Below, piece by piece: positions 44,561-56,431 of a stretch of DNA of 64,000 nt. Each line of letters starts with the position of its first letter. Position 1 is the first letter of the stretch. The stretch is from the NCBI RefSeq assembly GCF_024868665.1, contig NC_079898.1, positions 25,905,358 through 25,969,357 on the forward strand, given 5' to 3'. The position numbers and the translations under genes are program-made. Source of the stretch: Triplophysa rosa (lineage: Eukaryota; Chordata; Actinopteri; Cypriniformes; Nemacheilidae). The notes under the pieces are model-generated. The model made no database searches and was not told where the DNA came from. It saw only the letters and a list, made by a program, of their open reading frames with translations.

Positions 44561-47500
44561 ATGAATATCACAGCATTTATACCGTCTGACATATTTGTCA
44601 TCAAGTCATCCGACATCATCTTTAAACTTCAAAAATCACCCTGGAGGTTTTGTGTGTATGTGAGTGTGTCGTGTTATGTGTGCGATCTGTGCGCGTGTAT
44701 TGTTAAATGTGTGTGTGTGTGTGTGTTTACTCCCACCTGTGGTTGTGTGTGCTGTTTTGCTCAGACAGTAGGAGGTCTGCAGACGTTTTAACGGCAGTCT
44801 CATAAACGCTCCCACAAAAAGCAAAAAAGAAGAAAAAATACCCAGCTGCACAAGATGGACACTTCGGTGATTTCGTACATTTTGATGAAATTGTTTGTTC
44901 GTGTTTATGCATTTTTTTATTCGTGTCACGGTTGAGACTCTGTGTTTTCAATTTATTTGAAGACATCAAAAGTTTCCGTGTTTACATAATGACCATTCTT
45001 TCACCTGATGACCTTTATACAGTTAAATAAATCCTTCTGAGCCACAGAAAACGTTCCTTTTTGCTATTTGAAGCACACGTGATTATATCATGGAAATGAT
45101 GTGTCGCGAGTTAGTTTGAGGCGTTATGATGCAGGTATTTCAGTCGACCTTTCAGACGGGTCAGACGTGAGTAATATTCAAGAATAATTCTGGATTTATT
45201 TCAAAACTGCAGTGGGCACACGAGATGTGTCGAGGGCTCGACTCTGTTGACTGTGAAAGTTTCAGTATTAATTGTCAGCGTGTGTAGGTGTAACTTGTTA
45301 TCAGAAGTCGAAAAACACAGCGTGTGATTTTACTCAAACTATATGTATTAGAATTGTCATCGTTCGCCTTTCATTTCGCGCTTTCGCCGCGACTCATTTT
45401 TCAAGCGGTGTTTTAGTAAAAACTGTAGCTGCTGTGTTACATGTGGATGTAAACATGTGTATCAAAAGAATAGCATCCAAGCGCTTATCTGTGCATGGGA
45501 TGTTTTTGTGCTGAATTAAAGCATTAAATTGTTTGTTTCATTCTATGAGAAAAAAAACTAAAGATCGAAAAGATTGAAAAGAATGTTTTTATGTTTATGA
45601 GGAAGATTTGAACACACATTTAGCTTTGCATGCATAGCAGTTCAATGTGAATTTCTGACAGCAGTCGGTCACATTCTGTTAGTCTGTTATATTTCTGTAA
45701 AAGTATTTTGTCTTTGTGCGATGGAGGACAGGAAAGACAGGGAGAGACTTCAGCGTTGTGCCCACGGCTCTCTCTCTGCTTAACCACGGACTCTCATCGA
45801 ACACATCTCTGCTCTCTTCCACGCCTCAAATGACTAATTCTAATCGAGTCAGAAATGCAACGTAAACCGTGCGTTCGTGTCATCTTTACACCGTTGTCAG
45901 GTGTTTGTTTGAAATGTGGAATTTGACATTGTGTGGAAATTGAGATCCGGGTGAAAGATTTGGATGGTTTGGTTTGTCTTGCACATTTTAAACACACTGA
46001 TATCCAGTTCAATTGTTTCTCAATTATTCCATTTCATTGGCTGTTGTAAAATGTTTTTTAGTAAGGTATGGCGTGTAACATTTAAAAAGCTAAACATCAG
46101 AAATTCTCTGGACATTTGCGAGCTTGCTCACATTCACATCCAAGTGATTGTTTTAGAATTAATGCGCAAACACATATTTGACATATTTGTCTTGTAGTTG
46201 TTTTTATATAAATAAATCTTCAAGTCATTTTGAAACTGATGGTTTGGGTGATATTATAAAGAGAGGGGAATTTGCCTGTTGAACATGTTCTCTCTCAACC
46301 CACTCAAGTTTCGAAGGAAAAATCTTTAACCTTTTCAGCGACAACAAATGCCTGTCAGAAAACACTGAGACATCGAGCTGTTTTTGAGGCCACGAATCAT
46401 TTGTGATATTCATTTGTGTTATGACTCAGTTTTCAGTCTGAAACGCTGAAATAATTCTTTGGTGAAAAATCACTTCATGCAAGAGCCGTGAGACGTGTCA
46501 ATTCAATGCTTACAATTCCAATTTAATTGCGCACTATTTCTCTTTCTGTTTTTGAGGTATGATTTATTTGTTGTTGCTGTAGTTCAGCTGAATCAATGCA
46601 ACACATCAGTTCTTTGTGATCTGGTTTATCTTGTGCTGTGTGCATTACTGGAAGTCTATTTCATTCAGACTGACTTGCGAACTGTTTTTCTTGTCTGATT
46701 TTTAATGTAAGAAATCATTTTAATTCTACTAACAGTGAGTGACCCCGAGTTAATTTCCCCACATCACTTCATGTGTGTTATAAATATGTTTGATGCATGA
46801 TTTTCTCATTTCACAGCCAAATATTTTTCAGGCTTTGGTGGGCTGTGACCTTTTCGTGCCCGCCGTTTTCAGAGTGAAATGTGGAGACTGGCAAAGTGAA
46901 TAAATGACATTCGTGCGTTGTGTGTTTTGATGGTGAAGTGGCTGTAAACAGGCACGCAGATATTAGTCTGTCACTTCCTGTTTAAACAGTTTTGTTTACC
47001 ATTGGAAGGTGCTATTTTTAACCTCGACACCAGCGGCCCTTCAAGTGCTTTCTTGCGTCCTATTTCTCGCCCTGTTGGTATATTTGTTGCTTTGAATAAA
47101 ACAAGTCATTTCCCAAGCTGACTGATGAGCTTTGATCTCAGTTTGACATGAAATGTCACGGGTTCCCCATCAACTCTAAAGCTGTGTCTAAATAAGAATG
47201 ATTTTCTATTGGCCCGTACGGACGCAGCGACGACAGACAATAGTTTGGCTGAATTTGGCTCTGGGAAACCGCGCAAGTACTCTCTCTGTTTGTCTGACTA
47301 ACTCCTGTACTCTTTTGTGGTGACTTAATTCAGATATTTGAAGTTTAGTGTAAACTGACAAGCGTCCTTCATGAGAAATGCGTGTCATAACCTCCAGCCA
47401 TCTGACTTATCCAAATGAGTAAGCGCACATTGTGATCGATATCTCGCAGGAACCTTTGCACATGAAGAAATTGTTTGCCTACTAGCCACCTACAGGACTG

Positions 47501-47770
47501 GCACTTCTGTAAAAACAGCCGTTTGAACACATGGAGTAGTCGCCCTGCGCCACCGTTTGCTCAACTGATGCTCATTTATTAAAAGAACATTTTTCACAAC
47601 AAATAAAAATCTCTCACCCTTATAATTTCCTTTTTATTCAAACACAAACTAATCATTTTAATATTAAAATGCTGTTGTGTTTTTTTTAATGCAACTTAAA
47701 ATGTAAAAGCACATTATTAAAGTGATACATACATTTGTTTTATATGCGTTCTGTTTCCACCTACATGGAA
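43626..47770. other. intergenic: microsatellites and unique sequence
   Basis: Contains a CT tract (43765-43791), a (TG)n tract at 44526-44559 and a TG-rich patch near 44707-44731. No transposon ends were recognised between 44.8 and 47.7 kb. The parts around 46800-47550 are balanced and repeat-free, which is compatible with conserved non-coding DNA, but no gene can be supported. Confidence 0.5.
44526..44559 (+). repeat. (TG)17 microsatellite
   Basis: Uninterrupted TG run. Confidence 0.97.
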
Positions 47771-47779
47771 AAATACGGT

Positions 47780-48002
47780 TGTATACTTAACTATTTACTC
47801 TAGTAAACCGTAGTAAAATTTGTGTTTTTAAACCTTACCATACCATAGTACGTGCACTACATTATTTTCTACAGCTTATCAATTCACTATAGTTAATTCA
47901 ACCGATTACTATAGTATATTACTACATTTTTATGTATACTACAGTATATACTTACACAGGTTAGAATTGTAAATATTGAAGTATACTACCGTGTTTTTAT
48001 GT
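47780..48002. repeat. TATAGTA-type tract
   Basis: tttactctagtaaaccgtag, attactatagtatattacta and related words lead into the tandem block at 48003. Confidence 0.6.
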
Positions 48003-48670
48003 GGTCAGATGCTGATCAATTCTATTTTGTTAATACTCAGTAGTATGCATTAACAAAGTGTGGTAATCACTATAATTGACTACAGTATACTATGATTTAC
48101 CATATCTTACTATAGTAAATTCAATTTTATACCAAACCTTACTATAGTAAATTCAATTTTATACCAAACCTTACTATAGTAAATTCAATTTTATACCAAA
48201 CCTTACTATAGTAAATTCAATTTTATACCAAACCTTACTATAGTAAATTCAATTTTATACCAAACCTTACTATAGTAAATTCAATTTTGAAGTATGCTCC
48301 AGTGTTGGCTACAGTTTATCAGTTCACTAGATAGAATACTCTAGTATACATTAGTAATATGTAGTAATGTACTACAGTAAATGTATACTACAGCATTTTT
48401 TTCAGGTTGTCGGATGCTGATCAATTCTATTTTGTTAATACTCAGTAGTATGCATTAACCAAGTGTGGAAATCACTGTAATATACTACAATATACTGTGA
48501 TTTACCATATCTTACTATAGTGAGTACATTTTTAAGTATGCTACAGTGTTGGCTACAGTTGATCTGTTCACTAGTTAGAATACTCTAGTATACATTAGTA
48601 AAATGTGGTGATGTACTATAGTATAACTTACTACAGTTCACTATAGTAATATTAAAGTATATCTACATGT
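48003..48670. repeat. tandem duplication of a TATAGTA-type unit (~250 bp)
   Basis: The string gatgctgatcaattctattt plus the following 90 bases occurs at 48010 and again at 48417. The later parts (agtgttggctacagtt and agaatactctagtatacatt) also occur in both copies (48300s and 48550s). A third start, ggttggatgctgatt, follows at 48672. The first copy is 160 bases longer because of the 32-bp array inside it. Confidence 0.83.
48107..48288 (+). repeat. 32-bp minisatellite, 6 copies
   Basis: The unit ttactatagtaaattcaatt + ttataccaaacc repeats with exact 32-base spacing at 48107, 48139, 48171, 48203, 48235 and 48267, essentially without mismatches. The last copy is partial. Confidence 0.95.
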
Positions 48671-49188
48671 GGTTGGATGCTGATTATCATCACTATGTTC
48701 CATCTGTGCTAAAATTCACCATATTACCAAACATTTAACAAAACATGTTACTTTATATATGAATGTATACCACAGTATTACCACAATGCAAACGTGTCCC
48801 ACAACAAACCCGTCAGGACAGGAGAGAACTCCTCACGCCGCTCTTTCTTCATGGAATATTCACCAGTGTCGGCCTGTCACTGGCCGGAGAGTCTTGTTAA
48901 TTGATAAGAGAGATGAATGTCACAGTTATTCTTTAAAGATCTTTAAAGTGTGTCAGACTGTAAGCGGAGATGTTTGAAGAAGCACTCAGTGAGTCTCTTT
49001 TTGTCACGTACATTGGCTTGCCCTTTCAATCATGAATTAGACATGAACTCCGTCTGCGTGGAGGAGCCTGAGATGACCTGATGTACACGTGTTGTGTAGG
49101 AGAGACGACGCGCTGCAAACCCCTTTGCTTCTGAAAGCACAAGTCTCGTCTATTTTCTCAGCAGTGCATTTACCACTGCGAAAACTCT

Positions 49189-49426
49189 TATCTCATCATT
49201 TATTCATGTCTTTCCAAACCTGTATGACTTTCTTTCTTCTGCAGAACACAAAAAAAGATATTCTGAAGAATGTGGGTAACCAAACAACATCGAACCCCAT
49301 TGACTTCCTCTGTATGAACATAAAAGCACTGGGACATTTCTCAAAATATCTTCTTTTGTGTTCCACAAAAGAAAGCGTCACATACAGGTTTTGAACCACA
49401 TGAGGGTGAATAAATGATGACAGAAT
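49189..49426. mobile_element. palindromic element, clipped copy
   Basis: tttccaaacctgtatgactt...cttctgcagaacac at the left and gtgttccacaaaagaaagcg...gggtgaataaatgatgac at the right are inverted; terminal GTTCACCC parts are lost. Confidence 0.7.
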
Positions 49427-49949
49427 GTTTCACGTCCTCTTAAATTTGCTTGATAAAATGTCTGTGGTAAGGCACTGAACATCTCGTTACACCCCCAAAT
49501 AAACTCAAATAAATGAACAAACAAGAAAAAGCATATTTTGAATAAAGAAAGTACAGTCTGTGTTTTTTTTATATTAATGATAGTGATATTAATTCAGCAA
49601 GCACATTTAAGCATCATAATAGATTTTTTAATGTTTAGTCCATTGTGCCATAAGAAATTAAATTTATATGTTATATTCTGTTTACACCCACATGAAAAAA
49701 CACTATTGTAAGGTTGGATCTTGTTACTTAGTTTTAGTCTATTTTGCGATCGGCTGCATTGAGTTCATATAGCCTATATATAGAGCCCATATTTTCCGTG
49801 ATGCGTGACGCTCATGGATTTAATTAATTCAATTCATGGATTAACTGTTTTCACTGTTTGAGAAAAACTATCGTCACTGAACTACACACACGGAAACTCA
49901 AGTGTCTATTGTGGGACGTCAAAATAAAACACAGGTTAACCTAAACGCT

Positions 49950-50135
49950 CGAATGAAAAAATACTGTAGTGTTCTATAGTATTTGAATTGAATTTAAACC
50001 GATAAACTGTAGTATACTTCAATATTTACTATAGTAAGGTTCAAAAACACTATATTATCTAGGAATTTTCCTGCAGTTTCCTATAGGCCTAGTAAATACT
50101 ATAGTATACTACAGTATTTTTATGGACTAGTTACT
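49950..50135. repeat. TATAGTA-type tract
   Basis: aaatactgtagtgttctata ... aaatactatagtatactaca; inverted-repeat rich. Confidence 0.6.
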
Positions 50136-50339
50136 ATACTATTGTATAGTAAAAATGGACAACACAGAACAATAAAAAAATGGGTAAACTAAAAATTGTA
50201 TGCCCGTAATTGATCCATTTGTATATAACAGTAAAAGAAACGTTAAACCTCTGTACAGCCCTTTATTTCAATTCAGATCATGGATCGAGATTCTTTGTTG
50301 TGAAGATCGTGATATGCTTTTTTGGGAGATCACGAAGCC

Positions 50340-50960
50340 CTACTATAGCATACATTTAAAATGTAGTGATATACTATATAATTTACTTATACAGGCTACT
50401 GTTGTAAATAGTTTTTAGCTGCTTATCAATTCATTATTGTTAATACTCCAGAAGACAGTACAGTAGTATTAGGGATGTCACGATATCAAAATCTCACTGT
50501 ACAAAAATACCTCGGTGTATCGTCCAAGGTACGGTATTTATTTCGGTAGGTGACTTGGAAACATGCCATAAGAACCACTTTTCTTTATCCTCTCATCATA
50601 ACTGTTGCTTAGAGGTATGAGATGGGTCAAAAGACCTAAAAATACCTGTCGTAAAATAAAATAATTGCACCAGATGGACCTTGCTAAAGGTAACATCGAT
50701 TCTTTTTTCTAACATTCTTTATGTTAGGCCCGGAAGACCTATCGTTTCATACAGCCATGTGACCACGATAATATTGTGACCATTTTGCTATTGCGATAAC
50801 ACGATATCCATAATATTGTTACATCCCTAAGTAGTATACATTAACAAACTGTGGAAATCACTGTAATCTACTACAGAATACTAGTACGCATACATCCTAC
50901 ATTTTACCACAATGTACCGTATTAAATCAAAATCAAATGATACTACAGTGTTTACTACAG
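50340..50960. repeat. TATAGTA-type unit interrupted by a hAT element
   Basis: The left part (ttgttaatactccagaagac...agtagtat) and the right part (agtagtatacattaacaaac + tgtggaaatcactgtaat) together match the uninterrupted sequence at 48027-48075 and 48437-48480. The insertion between them is the hAT element at 50470-50829. Confidence 0.75.
50470..50829. mobile_element. 360-bp non-autonomous hAT element with a perfect 8-bp TSD
   Basis: Ends TAGGGATGTCACGATAT and ATATTGTTACATCCCTA are inverted copies. Flanking agtagtat at 50462-50469 and 50830-50837 is identical. No coding capacity. The duplication and the empty relative at 48.0 kb prove insertion. Confidence 0.93.
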
Positions 50961-51569
50961 TTTATCAAATCACTGTAGAAATGAAGAAACAAAATGTATG
51001 TATTATATAAATAATAGTTTTTGGAGTTCTGAATATTGTTTTTTGTTTTCGGTCTGGTTGGACGTGTACATTGTCTCTATGTGGGCTCACAAACGCACAC
51101 TTTCTGTGTGTGTGTGTGTGTAGTGTTAGGTTTCACATCTCTCTCTTTCTCTCTCTACTAAACTACTAGTTAACTACATTTTTTTTTTAAACATTGGAAC
51201 TAATTCAATCAACGTGCGAAAATTGCATTTATAGCAATGCTTATAAAGGAAATTGGGCTTACTTTAAATGTGACTTAGGACGTTTTCACACATAAGGGTT
51301 TGTTTCGGAACCTGGTGCGTTTTCTCTCTTGGTTCGGTTCGTTTAGGCATATGTGAACACGGCAGTCGCGCTAGGATCCGCCCCAAAACAATCGCTCCGA
51401 GACCGCCTAAACAAGGTGGTCTCGACCCGATTGCAAACGAACTCTGGAGCGGTTCGGTAGACGTGTGAAAGCCATCCGACCCAACGGACCAACGAACCAG
51501 ACTGTATCACAATGTATGATGGGTAATTATGTAAAGTTGCGTGACGCAAAAGGGATTGTTTTGCTAATG

Positions 51570-52010
51570 GCTCCCTGTAACAATGTTCAAAGTAAGGAAG
51601 GAAGGAGGCGGGAACCGGCAAACGTTAAATCAAACTTTTAATAAAATAAACAAACAACAAAACGAAAGTAAAGTGCCGACAGCTCCCTCACAGTCGACTG
51701 CCGGTGTTCTGCCAATTTATGCTACCCATAAATTTGTGCTACCCTCGTGTTGTGATTGGGTTGGGGGAGGGGTTATTTAGGTGTAAGGGTTGGGTTGGGG
51801 GAGGGGTTAGTCCTGTTTTGTATGGAGGTAGCAAAATTTGATAGGGATGCATAAATTGGCAGAACACCGGCCACACAAACACAATAAAACATAACGTAAA
51901 ATCCAGGCCTGGTTCTCTCTCGTCCTTCTCCTCCTTTTATGCTTCCCGAGCTCCGCCATGAGAGACGCCAGACCGGTGCAACGCGCAGCTGACGCTCATT
52001 ATCACTCGCG
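51570..52010. repeat. repeat X (LTR-like or unknown), interrupted copy
   Basis: gtaacaatgttcaaagtaag, aataaaataaacaaacaaca and acataacgtaaaatccaggc recur in the same order at 53954-54165. It carries aataaa words and a cctggttctctctcgtcc core. Class not determined. Confidence 0.65.
51705..51866. mobile_element. 162-bp TIR element inserted in repeat X, TSD CCGG
   Basis: TGTTCTGCCAATTTATGCTA at the left and gcataaattggcagaaca at the right are near-perfect inverted ends. CCGG flanks both sides (51701-51704, 51867-51870). The related copy near 54.07 kb reads gactgccggtcacac without the insert. G-rich interior. Confidence 0.85.
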
Positions 52011-53663
52011 TTACTGGCCGGAAAATAAACAGATGCACTCTGACCAATCGAAGGAGAGTTTACTCGCACGTGACTTTTATTAGCAAAGTTTGGTCTGTTT
52101 GGAAATATTGCCTTGTGAATGCGAACCGAACTCAAATTAATTTCAATATTGTAGCGATTTAAACCCCGGTTTCGGAACAAAGCAATCGATCCACAGGTGT
52201 GAAAATGCCCTTAAACGGCCAGTATGGCGGCAATGTTTTTGTGTCGGTGAATCATTCAACCAACTCGTTCAAAACCTCTGATTCATTCAAGAACGAAGCA
52301 AGTGTCTTGATGAATGACTCACTGAATCGTTATCTCGTCCGAGTCGTTCAAAACACGGATTCATTTAGGAGAGAAACACCGCAAAAAGACATATGAAAGT
52401 GTTCAAATGAACGTTAATGCGCATATGCAACATTAGTTACTGCACAACGATACGACCGTTTAAAAAACAGAGCGGCGTCGCGGGAATTTTGAAGCTTTAG
52501 CATCGCGATGTTAGCACCGGTACACCGCTTTTTAAACATTTCTATACATTTCCTTATGTTTAGAGAAAAGTAAATGAAACAAATGAAACGAACCCATTCT
52601 TGACAATTCAGTATGAAGTGTTTAAAATCAATATCTAGATAATTTGGTCTTGGAAAAAATAAGTTAGAAATGTTTGCATTTAAGTCAAGTCGGTCAATAG
52701 CAAGTGGCAGGTCTGAGCACAGTTTGAGACAGTTGAGATAACTCACACGAGTGTTTTTCAAAGTAGAATAATCTGACTAACGGGACCGTGACTGCAGTTA
52801 TTCTCGGTTTAATCTCATTGCTGTCTAAGAGACACAAATGATCTATTTTTCTTTTCCAGATGGCTTTCATATGAACGTTTCATTATTTGCACAGCATGTA
52901 CTGTAGATGTCCTGTGAAATCTGTCACGTGTTACACGTTTCTCAACCATTAGACTATAAAGCGTTCTGGTATCAATGAGGGGATTGACAGAAGACCCTGT
53001 GGTTTAGGTGGAGAGGTAGACGACCGGCGTGTAGCTGTACAGAATGCAAATGTAGGAATGTGTGGGTACATGTGTATTTGTTTTTGACAAGATTTTCTAG
53101 CACAGGTCGCACCGCTGATTTTCATTTGAATGGCGCTGAACACCGCAACACTTCGTTTGTTTTCGGCACATTGGTTATTCTTGAAAAATGTCTGATGTGA
53201 TTTTTGAATAACGGTTTAATGCAAATGTGATCAGACTGCGTTTGTGATGTATTTGTGATTTTGATCTCTTTAACATCTCAGTTCTTCTGAAAAGCAGTGA
53301 GATTAAATGGAAAGCAAACATTTTTATGTTGACTTTGGTTTTCGGTTTCTCAGATAAAGACTCTCTGACATAAATAAAACTTGAGTAAACTCGTATGTTT
53401 TTCTTTAAGACAGTTTTGTTTTAACAATGTCTCAAACTGTGCTGAGGTTTAGTGAGATGTAATAATAAAGTCTTGAATAAAAATGAGTGGTCTCAATATC
53501 AAGCTCCTTTTGGGTGGTACACATACTGGCAACTAAACTTCTGAACAACTTTTTTTTCACCTCATCACTTGATTCACAATGAATGTTTTGTGCATTGAAT
53601 TTTTTTATGTAAATTGTTTTAACACATCGCTATTTCTGTCCATGCTTTCATGACGCACCATGT

Positions 53664-54911
53664 TTAAAGGGAACCCGGTGTATAGAGAGATGTATGGCTT
53701 AATGCGTTGTAATAGCCTTACACTACTAGCATTTGTCGTTAGAAACACATCAAATATTTTCAGTTCTTAAAAAAACCCTAAATGTAATACTCATTTTAAC
53801 CTAAGGAGGCCGCCATGTTCTTTTTCGATGACGTAAACTGGTTGCACGCACAGCTAGGCAGCCAAACTAAACACCGACACACTAATCAGTTCTTCAGTAA
53901 ATATAAGGTTCTGTAGGATAATATATATATATATATATATATCTATGTGTGTGTAACAATGTTCACAGCAAGGAAGGAGGAGGGAACCGGCGAACGTTGA
54001 ACAACAAAACTTTAATAAAATAAACAAACAACAAAACGAAAGTAACATGCCGGCAGCTCGCTCACGGTCGACTGCCGGTCACACATAATAAAACATAACG
54101 TAAAGTCCAGTCCTGGTTCTCTCTCGTCCTTTACTGTTGTCGCTCCTCCTTTTATATCATGCTAAAGGAAGAAAGAAAGAAAATAAAGACGCTATTTGGT
54201 GTATTTTCCATTTTTCCTATATTTTAATATTGTTTGTCAGAAACAACACAAACATGCATCTTAATAACCAAAATCATTTCGAATTTATCATATACACGAT
54301 GTTTTAGCCATTATACAATGCATTTTATCCAGATTTTGACTTTTAGCCTAACGCTATCGTCTTCTCTCCCTCGGTCATTAGCTGACGGGGGCTAATATTC
54401 ACGTGTGCTCTAATACAGAATAAATAACCAAACCGCAAGCATTATTATTGTGTTGATCAGTATATTCTCATAATGTATAAAGTATACGATGCTGATGTCT
54501 TAAATGTCTCAAAGGCGGTAGTTTAAAGCTATGATTTAACGCACGCTCACCTTGAACAGACGTCTAATACTGAACGCGTTCTTCTTTTATGGCGGGCATG
54601 CCGTCTTGTGTCAAGAGGACATACTGCCACCTACTGTCCCTGTGTGTTTGTATATCTGATCTTATGTTTTACGTGTCATATTTTACTGTTATATATGGAA
54701 AACGTGTGTGCTTCGCTGTTGCGAAAGAGAACAGGTTTAGGTCGCAAGCACTTGACATCACGGATTCTGGCGGCCTCCAAGTAAAAATATTTTTTCAAAG
54801 TTTATGAATACTGTGACAGTTACACTGTTTTTTTATTTCACAATTATAAAGTCAATGCCATCGTTCATATATTAAGCCATACATCGCTCTATACCCAGGG
54901 ATCCTTTTTAA
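53664..54911. mobile_element. 1.25-kb inverted-repeat element containing a second copy of repeat X
   Basis: Left aaagggaacccggtgtatag + agagatgtatggcttaat and right attaagccatacatcgctct + atacccagggatcctttt are inverted. Inside lie a TA microsatellite (53920-53942) and repeat X (53954-54165). GCCGCCATGTT at 53809-53819 is a YY1-type site belonging to the element. Confidence 0.7.
53954..54165. repeat. repeat X, uninterrupted copy (empty site)
   Basis: Matches 51570-51704 and 51867-51944 as one continuous sequence (aacgttgaacaacaaaactt ... gtcgactgccggtcacacat ... aacataacgtaaagtccagt). Confidence 0.8.
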
Positions 54912-55300
54912 GGATATCGTGTAGCTTCAACATGCACACATCTAAATCCATCTCAATGCGTAAATGATCACATTTGTAAAATCCTCAGTCAGGTTATTAG
55001 ACCTTCAAAGCGAACAAGAGCGAATCTAAAACAAGAACACTTGAGTCGGCTCTGGTGTAATGAAGTCGGGCCGTCACGCTCTGGAAACAAAGAGATTTCT
55101 CTCTGGTTGTATGAGGGGGTGGAAGCAGACGAGCGGGGCTGTTGAGGGCACGGCCTCGGGCTCTGAAACCTCAGACCTGCTATTAGTTGCATGTGTGCAG
55201 AGCGCTGCGTAACGCATCCAGACTCTCTCTCCTCGTAATACCTGCCGTTCTGAAAGCTCCTTGAGCCCCATTAACTCAAGTTTGTGTCCCGTGTGTGCAG

Positions 55301-55426
55301 GTCACCCTGGATGAGACCCTACACGATGACTCCCGTTCCCGCAGAATGACATCTGGCGTGGAGATTGATGCGGCGCGTGATGTCCGTGAGCTGGAAGTTT
55401 TTATGCTGCCTCCTCATGAGAAGTGA
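55301..55426 (+). CDS. doubtful exon-like open frame, no family recognised
   Basis: A good acceptor (cccgtgtgtgcag) ends at 55300. The following frame is open for 41 codons to TGA at 55424-55426, reading VTLDETLHDDSRSRRMTSGV, EIDAARDVRELEVFMLPPHE and K. The stretch is CpG- and GC-richer than its flanks. No partner exon was found upstream, and overlapping open frames exist on the minus strand. It could be a terminal coding exon, a lncRNA exon or part of a conserved non-coding element. Confidence 0.15.
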   Translation, partial: VTLDETLHDDSRSRRMTSGVEIDAARDVRELEVFMLPPHEK

Positions 55427-56030
55427 CGACTTTAGACTGTGGGTGGAAAAATATGGACAAGGACTTTTGAGCAGTAGTGAATGATGGGTTGTTGTGACGT
55501 GTTTAAATGCTTTGTATCGAATCTTCACCTGTCACGTAGGGCTGGGGGATGTACGTGTTCAATTTGATATCTCGATTTCTTTAAAACGTTTGACAATGAA
55601 TTACATATGTGAAGAGTTTGTTTCCAAAACGAGATAACTCCGTTTTTAAATTTGTTCAAAAAGCATGTGTTTTTATTATGTTATCATGTTTTCATTGTGT
55701 TCAAAAGCTGTGTATTTGCTTATGGCTTAAATCAAAACAAACCATCTGTTGTTTGGTTGATATTAATTGGAATGCACAATAAAAAAACATGAGTTTTGAA
55801 AAATCTTAAAAACGGAGTTATCTCTTTTTGGAAACAAACTCCTCATGTGACCCAGTTTGTGAAAACCACGCTGAAGTACCATACACTAGTTTTGAGATTA
55901 AGAGCATCAATTTGTGAGCATTAATTTCACCATGTTTTCCATTTTTAAACATGACCTTACTCGGTCAATAGGCTATTAAAGATATCAAGATTATAGACGG
56001 TTTCATCGGACGCACGTGTCTGGCACGAAG

Positions 56031-56431
56031 TTAAAGGCACAGTTCACCCAAAAATAAAAATTCTGTCATCATTTACTCACCCTAAGGTTGTTTCAAACCT
56101 CCTACTTTCTTACAAAGAAAGATATTTGTAATAATGTTAGCAATTTTCAGTTCTGTGACATCATCCACTACCATAGTAGGATTTTTTATTATTATTATGT
56201 TTTGTTGTTCTGTTGAACACAAAGTGAGATATTTTGAAGAATTTAGGAACACAAACCGTTCTGGGGCATCTTTAATTTTTCCTACTATGGCAGTCAATGA
56301 TGTCACAGAACATTCTTCCAAATATCCTTCTCTGTGTTTATCAGAACAAAGTAATTTATACAGATATGAAATGACATGAGGCTGAGCAAATGATGACAGA
56401 ATGTTCATTTTTGGGTGAACTATCACCTTAA
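56031..56431. mobile_element. 'GTTCACCC' palindromic element
   Basis: Left ttaaaggcacagttcaccca and right tttttgggtgaactatcacc are inverted, with inner gaaagatatttgtaataatg and cattcttccaaatatccttc. Confidence 0.82.

Larger units (their letters stand above)
51276..52213. mobile_element. outer inverted-repeat element holding two nested insertions
   Basis: Left taggacgttttcacacataa and right acaggtgtgaaaatgccctta are inverted in part, with ggtttgtttcggaacc against ggtttcggaacaaagc just inside. Between them lies repeat X (about 51570-52010), itself interrupted by a TIR element at 51705-51866. Confidence 0.6.
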
